NCBI GenBank assembly: GCA_033002965.1
Contig: JAURVB010004724.1
Location: 124,001-188,000, forward strand
Direction of reading: 5' to 3'
Length of the DNA stretch: 64,000 bases
Source: Piper betle
Lineage: Eukaryota; Streptophyta; Magnoliopsida; Piperales; Piperaceae
Under the pieces are notes generated by a model. That model saw nothing but the letters and a program-made list of their open reading frames with translations, had not been told where the DNA came from and made no database searches. The position numbers and the translations under genes were made by a program. Each line of letters begins with the position of its first letter. The first letter of the stretch is position 1. Below are positions 12,131-22,155 of this stretch, piece by piece.

Positions 12131-13429
12131 CTGGGACAGCCCAGTTTTTATTTATACTGAACTAACCCGAATTGGCCCGGTTTAGTCCATTAACACACCA
12201 AAAATAATTTGAAGACCTTCCTGACCTCCGATGAAGGCAAAATTTGATATCCCACCATTTTCGGATGCACCGGATGCAATGGTGGGGTTATTTTAAATAT
12301 TTAAAAAACAGAAAAGACAAACCATGACATTGGAGAGGCGAATTGATTTAAAGGCGGCAAAAATTCATTGTTTGTGTAACTTGTAAAATCAAAGGAGAAA
12401 TAGTGGATTGCAAGTAATAATTTCACATAGAGATACAAGTTGAACTCTAAGAAACTACGTAAAAATTTCCTCTATGTAAGTTTATTGTTTCACACTATCT
12501 CTTTGCGCAGCAAGAGTGCCTTGGTCCCACTAAACATTCAAACCCGAATCACAAGAACCGATTCGAGGGGGTGGATGAACCCACGTCAAAACAGTTAGAT
12601 TATTATAAGAACCGAGAGTAAAAGTATAAGATTTTTAATTTAATTATAAATTATAAATTAAATTAAATTACATCATGCAAATTAAATTACAACCACTTAT
12701 GTTATTGTTTCTTAATACAAGTCCCACTATTCTAATTTTGAATGATTTGGGTTTTTTATTTTCCAATGCCTTTTGTTCTTCAAATTAATCAACTACGGAC
12801 AGTTCTTCCACACTTGACACTTTAGAGGCTTTTCTCAATTAAATTGATTTTTTCAATTTTTCTTGAACTTTCTTCTCATCTTTTCAGCTCTAATCTCTAT
12901 CATAACAAGTGAGATTATAATTTATATTTATAAGATTTCTATGAATTACAACTATAACTATGAATTAAGACTCTTATCATGACTGTTAGATTGTTATAAC
13001 AGTGAAGATTAGATCTATAAGATTCTTAATTTAATAATAAATACGAATTATTTCCTTTATTTTAACTATAATCTTTTATGTATGTATTGCTATATTTTCT
13101 TAATTGATAACATGAATTTAATTTTATAAAGAAGATATTATATTGTGTGCCGGTGTTTTGTGTCTCATTCCTCTTCCAAACATATAAAATTAGTTTCAAA
13201 AAATAATTACTCAAATTAAGTCAAAATTTATTAGACTAATAAAGAGATTAGTAGAATGAAATTTTCATGAAAAGCTACTTATTTAAGTCAAACTTAATTA
13301 TATGGTGAGTTGCATCTTATAAAGTTTTATTTTTCATGATTTTTTTAAAAATTTACTACGGTTTCATGAAGTATATTATTAAGTATATTTTTTGGATCTT
13401 CCTCTGATAATTTTATCGTATAACCAAAC
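12131..13429. other. Gene-free AT-rich interval
   Basis: I see no gene here. The sequence is AT-rich with short repeated phrases such as TATAAGATTCTTAATTTAAT and ATTATAAATTATAAATTAAAT. Nothing supports an RNA gene or a defined element. Confidence 0.5.
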
Positions 13430-14510
13430 GAGAGAATCACTTGATGAAATTTGTGATACCATTGACGAGAAGCCTATTTAAGTCCATAGATGGATTTCTT
13501 TAATTTGTAAACTATATTCTTTGAATCTCCCAATACAAAGTTTTCTAGTTGCATTATATAAATTATTTCATCAATGTCTCCATTTAGAAACACATTCTTT
13601 ACATCCATCTAATGTAACTCAAGATCAAAATGTGCCACTAATGCCATAATTATTCTGAATAAGTCTTTCGATGAAATTGGAGAGAAAGTCTCATTATAAT
13701 CGATGCCATCCTTTTGAGTAAAGCCCTTTGCAACAAGATATATTACCTTTCGAATATCTTTTGGTTTTAAATATCCATTTACAACCAATAGGTTTTGCAC
13801 CTTCAAACAATGGAACAAGATTCCAAACGTCATTAGCTTTCATGGATTTTATCTCTTCATTCATACCATCAATCCACTTTTGAGAATTAGAACTCGTCAT
13901 GACTTGATGAAAAGTGATTGGATCATCTTCCATCATTCTAATGTTATCCTCATGTTCTTCAAAAAAGATGATATAATCATCTGAAATTGCATTTCTCCTT
14001 TCTCTTGTGGATCTCCTTAATGGCATTTGCTCTTGAGGTTGTTGAGTTTACTCTTCATGTATAGCTTCATTGGGGAGATTCTCGACATTGTCTTGTAATT
14101 CTGATATTGTTTCTTGAACAACATCAGGAATATGACCTTGATCCTGATTATTGTCAAGAACAATCATGGGAAGAGAAAAAGATTCTTCTTCAAAGACAAA
14201 GTCTCTAACCTCATTTCCCCCTTCAAACTCAGCATCCTCAAAGAACTGGGCATTGCTCGTCTCAAAGAATGACCTTATTGTGAGATCATAAAACTTATAT
14301 CTTCTAGACCGTTCTGAATACCTAACAAAATAACTGCTAAGTGTTCTTGAATCCAGTTTCTTTTTATTTGGGCTATAAGGCTTTGCCTCAACTGGACAGC
14401 CCCAAATGCGTAAATGCATAATACTAGATTTCTTTCCAGTTCATAATTCATATGAGGTCTTAACAGTTACCTTTGACAAAATTAACAGCTTCCTTAGCCA
14501 CTTTCTAATC
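13430..14510 (-). mobile_element. Ty1/Copia relic: integrase C-terminus to reverse transcriptase
   Basis: Minus-strand frames, each broken by stops and frameshifts, read in Copia order. At 14048-14419 is the integrase C-terminal chromatin-proximal segment (MHLRIWGCPVEAKPYSPNKK, SRRYKFYD). At 13694-14026 are the RRSTR linker and the start of reverse transcriptase (WIDGMNEEIKSMKANDVW, CKWIFKTK). At 13430-13833 is more reverse transcriptase (KGFTQKDGIDYNETFSPI and the degraded HQMDV region). No LTRs, gag or catalytic YVDD region remain. It is a distinct, older copy from the one at 1-4267. Confidence 0.85.
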
Positions 14511-14611
14511 CTTAAAATTGTTTTTAAAATTGAAACTGAATTGATGTTGGCAGAAATTATATAAGCAGATTGATTAACCGGATTCATAGAACAAAACAAA
14601 ATGCTCATAAT

Positions 14612-15189
14612 AAGATTAATAATTCAATCAATAGTGAATCCCATCATCAGAGACCTAGCACAATATTAATATTTAGTCTTTGGACAAAAATATTAATTTA
14701 TAAGTGGTACTCTAAGTACAATAATTAAATATGGATAATAAATCCTGTCAAATAATAAACCTTTCTTTGGGCCGATTTATTATCCACATTGAAACTTGAT
14801 AATTATCTTATATTTAAAATGAATTTTAATACAGTAATCAAATATAGATAATATGTAAAATATTATAATATATGAAAGATGTATTTGACCCTTATAGAGT
14901 CTTTGCTCGGAAAGAGAGAAGAATGAATTCGATTTTCCAGGGTGCATGAGACTGGGAACGGGGCGAGGAAAGGAGGGGCAGATTTCCAAAGCCACTGATC
15001 TCCAAGAAGAACAGACAGCAGCAAAAGCAAGATGGTCTGGAACCTCTTTCAAATTTCTTGCAACCAACATCAACATGTCTGAATGAAGGCAACGCCAATC
15101 GGCCATTCTTGCTGCACAATGAAAATAAGGGTGGTCCTATTCTGAAATTCTTAAAAATATTTTTTAAAAAATCTAGAAGTGGTACTCTA
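14612..15189. repeat. Tandem duplication unit 1 (about 580 bp) carrying the F-box 5' end
   Basis: The 578-580 bp unit is repeated immediately at 15190-15768. Each unit joins about 260 bp of AT-rich sequence of unknown origin, starting AGATTAATAATTCAAT, to the first ~78 codons and proximal 5'UTR intron of the F-box gene. The two units differ by scattered substitutions and short indels. Confidence 0.85.
14873..15106 (-). pseudogene. Truncated F-box gene copy 1 (5' end only)
   Basis: The frame from the ATG at 15106 matches the first 78 residues of the intact F-box protein at 8928-10121 apart from a few changes (for example EICPSFPRPVPSLMHPG). At the serine codon of QIHLS it runs into unrelated AT-rich sequence (YIIIFYILSIF...) and stops. 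It keeps the F-box but has no DUF295 region. The intron acceptor before the ATG is conserved, but almost no upstream gene sequence follows. Confidence 0.85.
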
Positions 15190-15452
15190 AGATTAATAAT
15201 TCAATTAATATTGAATCCCATCATCAGATACCTAGCAACAGAACATTAATATTTAATCTTTGGACAAAAATATTAATTTATAAGTGGTACTCTAAATGTA
15301 ATAATTAAATATGGATAATAAATCTTGTCCAATAATAAACCTTCCTTTGGGCTGATTAATTATTCACATTTAAACTTGATAATTATCCAATATTTAAAAT
15401 GAATTTCAATATAGTAATCAAATATAGATAATATGTGAAATATTATAATATG

Positions 15453-15686
15453 TGAAAGATGTATTTGACCCTTATAGAGTCTTTGCTCGGAAAGAGAGAA
15501 GAAGGAATTCGATTTTCCAGGGAGCATGAGACCGGGAACGGGGCGAGGAAAGGTGGGGCAGATTTCCAAAGCCACTGATCTCCAAGAAGAACAAACAGCA
15601 GCAAAAGCAAGATGGTCTGGAACCTCTTTCAAGTTTCTTGCAACCAACATCAACATGTCTGAATGAAGGCAACGCCAATTGGCCAT
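15453..15686 (-). pseudogene. Truncated F-box gene copy 2 (5' end with upstream region)
   Basis: It has the same breakpoint after QIHLS as copy 1 and again encodes only about 78 F-box residues, beginning MANWRCLHSDMLM. Unlike copy 1, it retains the homologous upstream region to about 16830, including the intron donor (near 16730) and the presumed promoter side. It could be transcribed into a short F-box-only product, but that is inference. Confidence 0.85.
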
Positions 15687-16830
15687 TCTTGCTGCACAAT
15701 GAAAATAAGGGTGGTCCTATTCTGAAATTCATAAAAATATATTTTTTTAAAAAAATCTAGAAGCCTCCACATTCTTTTGACTAGTAATTAGAAAAAGTGG
15801 CCCAGGTATATAGACTTCCACAATTGAAGAATGCAACTATCCATGTAAAAGGACGGAGTCTATATTATTCCTCAATCAGAAAAATCAGACACCTGAGATG
15901 ACAAAAGAGACAAGTCAAACGACTCAAGTATTAAACCTATTACATGCAGATTCAAAGTTCTAATTTTAGTGCAATTATGTTTCCATGTGTGATTATAGAA
16001 TTTTTTGACGAGATTTTTTTTAAGAAACCAATTTTGTTCTAAACTAGAAAGAAAACAAAATCGTGGGTATATATGCCTAATTACGTCGTGCAAATAGCGA
16101 GAAAATCAAAACACACAATTATACATCACAAAGGAAGTTGATAAAATTTGATAATTTGAAAATTTCTAGGCAAACAATCACCCGACGTCTAAATACGATT
16201 ATTGCAGTAAAAGAAAAAACTCATTAAGCATCATGTTGTCGACGAATAATAAAAGATTCGGGTCCGGGAAGGCCATAGACATGCAGAAAAACAAAACACG
16301 GAAAATCACTTCCTAAGCACATGCAGACATCAAACAATAGCCCACGTCAACTTCAATCAACAATACTGAACGAGGGCCACACAAACCAATGGAACGTATC
16401 AAAACAAAACTAAATAGATATCGTATTATACACCGAAAGCATGGAGGGAATAGTGAATATACCACGATCGGTCTCCGGTAAGGACAGAGAAGGTACAAAT
16501 TTTGAAGGGAATGAAGAAGACGCGATGTTAAATAAATAAGGAGGAATTAGGAATTAGGAATTTGTGCTGGGAGGCGGAATTAGGAATACACACAAGGAGA
16601 AGAAGTATATAAAGAATTGATAAGGAAAGTGTAAACTCAAATCACACGCGGAAACAAAAACGGAATAGAATGAAGTAAATAGGAATGCAAAAAGGTGTGA
16701 ATAACGAAGGATAAGAAGCAGAGAAACGTACCAAATAATGGAGGAAGAGACAAGTGGGATGAAGGCTGCTCTTTTGTGTCCAGAATATTTAACTTACTCC
16801 CGAAATGATAAAGGAGGCTTATGGGAGGAA
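15687..16830 (-). other. Duplicated F-box upstream region with an extra 265-bp segment
   Basis: The sequence is collinear with 10122-10960 upstream of the intact F-box gene. At 16250-16515 it has about 265 bp absent from the intact gene's upstream region (between 10675 and 10705). The segment contains GAGAAGGTACAAATTTTG-like text and may be ancestral sequence deleted from the other copy, or an insertion. No protein was recognised. Confidence 0.7.
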
Positions 16831-18085
16831 GAGATTTCTTTTCTTTCATTTTTTTACATTCTTAGGCTAAACATATTTAGTTATTGCTAATGATATTTTG
16901 GTTTTCTTGCTCTTCAAGTTTTTTTTGGTTGTGGTTAATTCTGGCCCACAATAATTTTATGGGATACTTACTTAATACGGAGTTATTGCTATTATTATTT
17001 AATCTACCCGCCTATATTAATGCACCGAAAGTACTTTGTTCCCGTTATATTTCAAGTTTTCTTCCGTAGTAGTTAATTTAGGCCCATAATATTTCATTGC
17101 CCATTAATACTTACATAATTTGAAATTATTACTATTAATATTTAATTAAGAGTATAATTCTAGTCAAATTAGAAATCTCAAAAATGACAGTCCTTAAACA
17201 ATTTAATGGACCCATTAGTGCCTAATTCAAAATTATTACTACTACCATTTAGTAAGTAAAGCATTAGAATATAGTTCTACCAAAAATATAAATCTTAAAA
17301 ATATTGATGAATAAATTTGATATTAAATATACATATTATTATTTTTTATTATTAGGAAAATTTTGAAGCATGAATCTACCAAAATTTTGAATTTTATACT
17401 ATTTGCATGAAATTTATTATATAATATACATTCTCAATTTGGAGTTTTAAATTTTTAATTAATTATTTATTTATTTATTTACATATTATTATTTATTTAT
17501 TTATTGTTTTTTGTTCTAAATGAATTAAAATTTTAAAAATAAATTCATATAGTTATTAAAATAATCACTTATTAAAATTATTTTAATATTTGTATGAAAC
17601 AATGTTTTTTTGCTAAATTAAATAAAATTTCATTATTTTTATTCAATCAATAAATATTAATATATTTAAAACATAAAAATAAATTTGATATTAACATACA
17701 TATTATTATTCTTTATTATTATTAGGAAAGAATTGAAGCATAATTCTACCTACATTATGAATTTTAAAATTTTGATAATTTAATAATTATACTATTTGAA
17801 TTAAATTTTCTTTTCAATATACATTCTTAATTTAGAGTTTATATATTTTATTAAGTTAATTAATTATTAATTGTTTATATATTATTAGTTACTATTAAGA
17901 AAAAACTTAGAGTGTAATTTTATATGAATTAAAAAAATTTCCTATAATTATTATTAACTTATTAAAATTAAAATTACTTTTAAAATTCGTATCTATATTT
18001 TTTGTCCTAAATAATATAAATATTTATTATTTTCACTTTAAATAATATTGTAATATTTTTTAAAATGAAAATATTACTATATTAA
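16831..18085. other. AT-rich gene-free interval with TTTA microsatellite
   Basis: The interval is very AT-rich. A TTTA/TTAT simple repeat lies at about 17460-17510. Two diverged stretches around 17340 and 17700 share ATTATTAGGAAA and GAATTTTA phrases, suggesting an old local duplication. I found no gene. Confidence 0.55.
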
Positions 18086-18313
18086 ATATATATCAATCAA
18101 ACATATGATAATTTACTGCAAACTGATTTCATAATAATCAACATAACACAATATAGATAAGGTAGTAATATTTGGCTTGGAAACGAACCAGGCCAAATGA
18201 ATCAAAGTAACCAAGTTTTTAAAAAATATATTTTAAAATTTATATTGTGTTATGTTGATAATTATGAAATCATTTTACTGTAAATTTTCATATGTTTGAT
18301 TGATATATATTTA
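18086..18313. repeat. Long inverted repeat (hairpin), MITE-like
   Basis: Left arm 18086-18155 and right arm 18241-18313 are reverse complements over about 70 bp with a few mismatches; both carry TCAATCAAACATATGA and CAACATAACACAATATA in opposite sense. The spacer is about 85 bp and includes GGCTTGGAAACGAACCAGGCC. No ORF is present. The structure would suit a foldback or MITE-type element, but no target-site duplication was identified. Confidence 0.75.
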
Positions 18314-20690
18314 TTTAGAATTACTGTTATATGATTGTGCCGTCCAAACATGGTATAAATTTAATTAAATATTTAAACAAACCTATTCGTTTCAATTTGG
18401 TTCGATTTTTGTCATGAAATCCCTGGTGAATGTCTATTTGATGATTTGGTCTGATCAATTTGAAACCAAACTGACCTAATGCTTGCTGATCTTATCATCG
18501 ACTTGCCCAAAGTCTAAATGTCCCCAGTTGATTGTAATCCAAGAATAATAAATACAAATATATCATTGATCATCAAAGTGCATGCCTATTGAGTGGCTAT
18601 AATATAATGCTTTGGTGGCATTAAATTCATTAAATTAATTATTTAAAATGATCTAGTCTAGATGACCTTATTAGTTGAACCTCTTTATTGTGGAACCCAT
18701 GAAGGAAATAATAACAATCGGCGTAAACAAACCCGACTTGAACTTGGCTTTGATACGACTTTTTAGGCCCTTTGGACCCCCACCCAAGCTCCGAAACCAC
18801 TGTTGGGCACTTTGAACAACCAAAGAAAACTCGTAATATGTATCGTACACCTCTCTTAATCTAAAAATTAGCTCACAGAATAAAGTTTTCTCATTAGCTT
18901 ATATACAAGTCACCAACAACATCCACAACCAATTTGGAATAAACTCAACATTTATGATGAATATAAGAGAAAATTAGCTTGGGGTATTTGGACAAAACTG
19001 GTGGCATGATGCATTATAATTGTATCAAAGCTATGAATTGTATTGCTCTCCACTAATATATTATATAAATATAATTAGATTTGTTACTAATTAAAAAAAT
19101 CTTAAAATACCTAGACACACTTGCACACCACCCTTTCACACCACCCTCAAACCATGAAGAGAAAGGTGCGCCCCTACGGGATGCACACAATCATCAACCG
19201 TCATCATTTGATGCGTTCCCAGTGGGCGAATGCAATTCCGGTTCCCGAGTAGATGAGAAAATTGATCATAAACTTAGAATTTCGTGATTTTAAGTGCGAA
19301 TATTTTCGAGAATTTTTAAAATTTACCCCCAAGATCATTGCAATCTTTTCGTTCTTTTGATTTTGAAATGAATATTTTTCTCGGTATACCGTTTCTTCAA
19401 CACATTATTTTCCCGTAAGAATCTATTAACTATAGAACGAATGAAACGATCTCCACCATATGCCCCCTCTCATGACCCAAATGATCTCAATTTAGTTTAT
19501 GCGTCAGAAAGAAGTTCAATATGAATTGCAACAATAGAATATGTGGATTTCTATTGATCATCACTTTGGCCTTTATGAACTTGTGATTAATACATGTAAT
19601 AAGGTTCATTCTATGGCCATCAATACATGAATATTATCCTCTTGCCTTCCACTTCATGTAGATATATACATTATATATATATATATACATCAACAAACAC
19701 AACAAATTCTTTATTGTTCGTGTATTCGTTTAACTATCAAACTTCTTTACAATATTACACACTTGTTTGTCTTTTGCAATTTAACAGATCACGTCTAAGA
19801 AGTTAGGAACCAATCGATGCCTTTGCACATCGGCAAGTCTGTTAAACTAGTGCGGCTTGGAAACGTGCATGCATGGTATTCAAGTCCAACCTGTTTTATG
19901 AACTACCATGACGGGAAATAACACTACATAGAGTTATATTAATATTCTAAGTGTATATATTAATATATTATTGATCATTCCATGCCCATTGCCTCATACT
20001 GGCATATTAGTTAGCTCATTAAAAAAATTGGTTACTTGTCAAAATTGAATATTAGTTTACAAGCTAGACAAGTTTCTAGAAGAAGCTAAATCACAAGTTT
20101 TATTTTTAGGCACTAGTATATACTGTACAGTAAAGACCATTAACATCTATGTGGCTGATCAGCACCTTTAATAGGGGCCTCTATGGCCATGATTTAATGT
20201 CAATTATAAATATTATTGTTTAACAAATTACTATGCTAAACTGATTAAATTATTGTGGCCTCTTGTCCAAAATAAATGATTTCTAGTTTCATTCATGGAC
20301 GTCAATGAATTAAATAATTAATGACTGAAAAAAGATAGCAACCTGTGGATAAGGAGTAGTCATTATGCGGCCTTAGAAAATTTGTTGATTGCACTTTGGA
20401 AAATTTTACCCACGCCTATCTACCCGCCTCTCAAAATGTACTAATAATAAGTTAACACATGTTTACTTTTTTCGATCATTGTGTAGTTTGGAATGAGAAA
20501 GCGAGTGAGAATTGAAAATGAGTAGACAAGTATTAACTTACCATTGGGGCATCTATAAAGGCATGGGTATTTGTGATACGAGGTGCTGAATCGGAGTGGC
20601 CACGGCTTTTCCGTCTTCTGTCGGTGTTTAGCTTGTGGCAAAATTAAGGTCGGTTTTCTACTAGTGTTATTGTGGATAAGGTTGTTCAAC
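18314..20690. other. No supported gene
   Basis: Short open frames (19081-19287 plus, 20441-20689 minus) show no recognisable domain and no convincing splice context. A short TA microsatellite lies near 19671-19690. I see no RNA gene. Confidence 0.45.
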
Positions 20691-21065
20691 GCTTAATTAA
20701 AGTCAATTGAATCGATTCGAAACTTTAATCGATACCAAACGAGTCGAGCCTAAACTTGTACCGTTTCAACTCAGTTAAACTCAAAGCTCGATACTTTATA
20801 TAAAGTATAAGATTTTTAACCATATTTATCTTCTTCTTTTTTAAATATAATTAAATTATAAAATATTATTATATAATAATATTTAAAATATAAATATGCA
20901 TGATTAAATTAATTTTCATGCATAATTTTATCAAAGTTGAAATGTTTTAGTTACAAATTTAATTTTAGCATGAATTATACAAAAAATGCATCATTGAATA
21001 AGAATAAAGCTAGCTCGAACTCGAATCGACTTGAGTACTCGTTAGCTTGACTTGAACTCATTAGC
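20691..21065. repeat. TCGAG-rich dispersed repeat, imperfect inverted ends
   Basis: The left part has TCGATTCGAAACTTTAATCG and GAGTCGAGCC. The right part has GCTCGAACTCGAATCGACTT and ACTCGTTAGCTTGACTTG. The two parts are in loosely inverted relation around an AT-rich middle, and the texture resembles 7200-7700. It is probably a non-autonomous DNA element; the family is not assigned. Confidence 0.45.
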
Positions 21066-21372
21066 TATTAAATCACATCATCCAGCCGTCTCTCTAATCC
21101 CAGGACTGATATTAAAGCTAGGTTATATAAGAGTATAAATTGGTATGGATACTAATTATTCTCGTAAATATAATGCAGTTTCATTTAGCATATAACGAGC
21201 CTTACTTTAACCAATCATTTAGCTCCACGCTACATACAATCAATAATATACATATTGTGATACGGACATGCATGCTACTAGCTATTAGTGTAAAGGTGAA
21301 ATCTATAAAACAAAATTAATTAAATTAGTACATGCCGGAAAGTTAATTGCATATTATATATGCTATAATTAG

Positions 21373-22004
21373 TCTTCGTGCTCGGAATTGCCCGCTCCCC
21401 GCGGAGGTGGTGAGGTTGATTCCAGCACTTCTCTTGAACAAGGCTTCCTCACAAGCGGCAGGACTCGAGCGTTCATGGCAGCAACATTGGTTTCGCCATT
21501 GGGGCTTCGGAAGACGGCAAAGACTTCACAGGGAGAGATCAGCAATTTTTGGGAAAGCAGCAGCAATCGGCAGCGACTTTTCTTGTCCTGGAGACGACGA
21601 TTAGTAGGGCAACATCTTCAAAGCCCTTTGTGGAAGCGGGATAGCAAGTGGCAACAACCGATAAAAGGCCTTGGCATTGGCGTTGCATGCACGGTGACAA
21701 CAATGGATCTCCTCTCCAAAATTCTTCATAGCGGCGAGCGGTGAGACTCTAATGATATTCCCTCCGGGCAGGACAATGCTCGTCTTCATCCATGCTCTGC
21801 TTTGGTTGATTCCCCAACTTTGGATGGCGACAACAACTTCTTTCATAAAAAATATCCTCGGGCAGATTTAGAACAAGATCTCTTCCTTAGAGCTTATCCA
21901 TGTGAATGGATAGATTCAGATCTTAGAAATTATCCATGTAACAAGATAAATATAAATATTTATAGGATAAATATAAATATTTGCCAGATAAATATGTCCA
22001 AACA
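21373..22004 (-). repeat. 3' LTR of the gag-PB1 element
   Basis: The 632-bp LTR starts (minus strand) TGTTTGGACATATTTATC directly after the polypurine tract. It ends near TCTTCG on the plus strand, a decayed form of the TGTTCG seen in the other LTR. About 460 bp (21373-21835) match 25177-25636 closely. The outer 170 bp have no partner because the other LTR is interrupted. Confidence 0.85.
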
Positions 22005-22018
22005 TTAGCCCCCTTACC
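22005..22018 (-). other. Polypurine tract
   Basis: The minus strand reads GGTAAGGGGGCTAA immediately before the TG of the 3' LTR, the expected place for plus-strand priming. Confidence 0.75.
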
Positions 22019-22155
22019 GATTTTTTGCAAAGTTAGAAAGAAGAATCTGGCAAAAATATAATTTGCTTTTTTTCTTCTTTTTTTTTTTTACAAAAGATAG
22101 CTTAGAGCAAACCCTCCTAGATCATTGAGTGGTAACTGACCATCATTTTGATCTT

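Noticed and set aside
14780..15106. Complete small F-box gene
   Set aside because: The frame runs into unrelated AT-rich sequence shared with the next copy; the DUF295 part is missing, so it is a truncated copy.
21347..21846. Frames of 81-118 codons, repeated at 25192-25548
   Set aside because: They are the two LTRs of the gag-PB1 element; similarity between them reflects LTR identity, not a gene pair.
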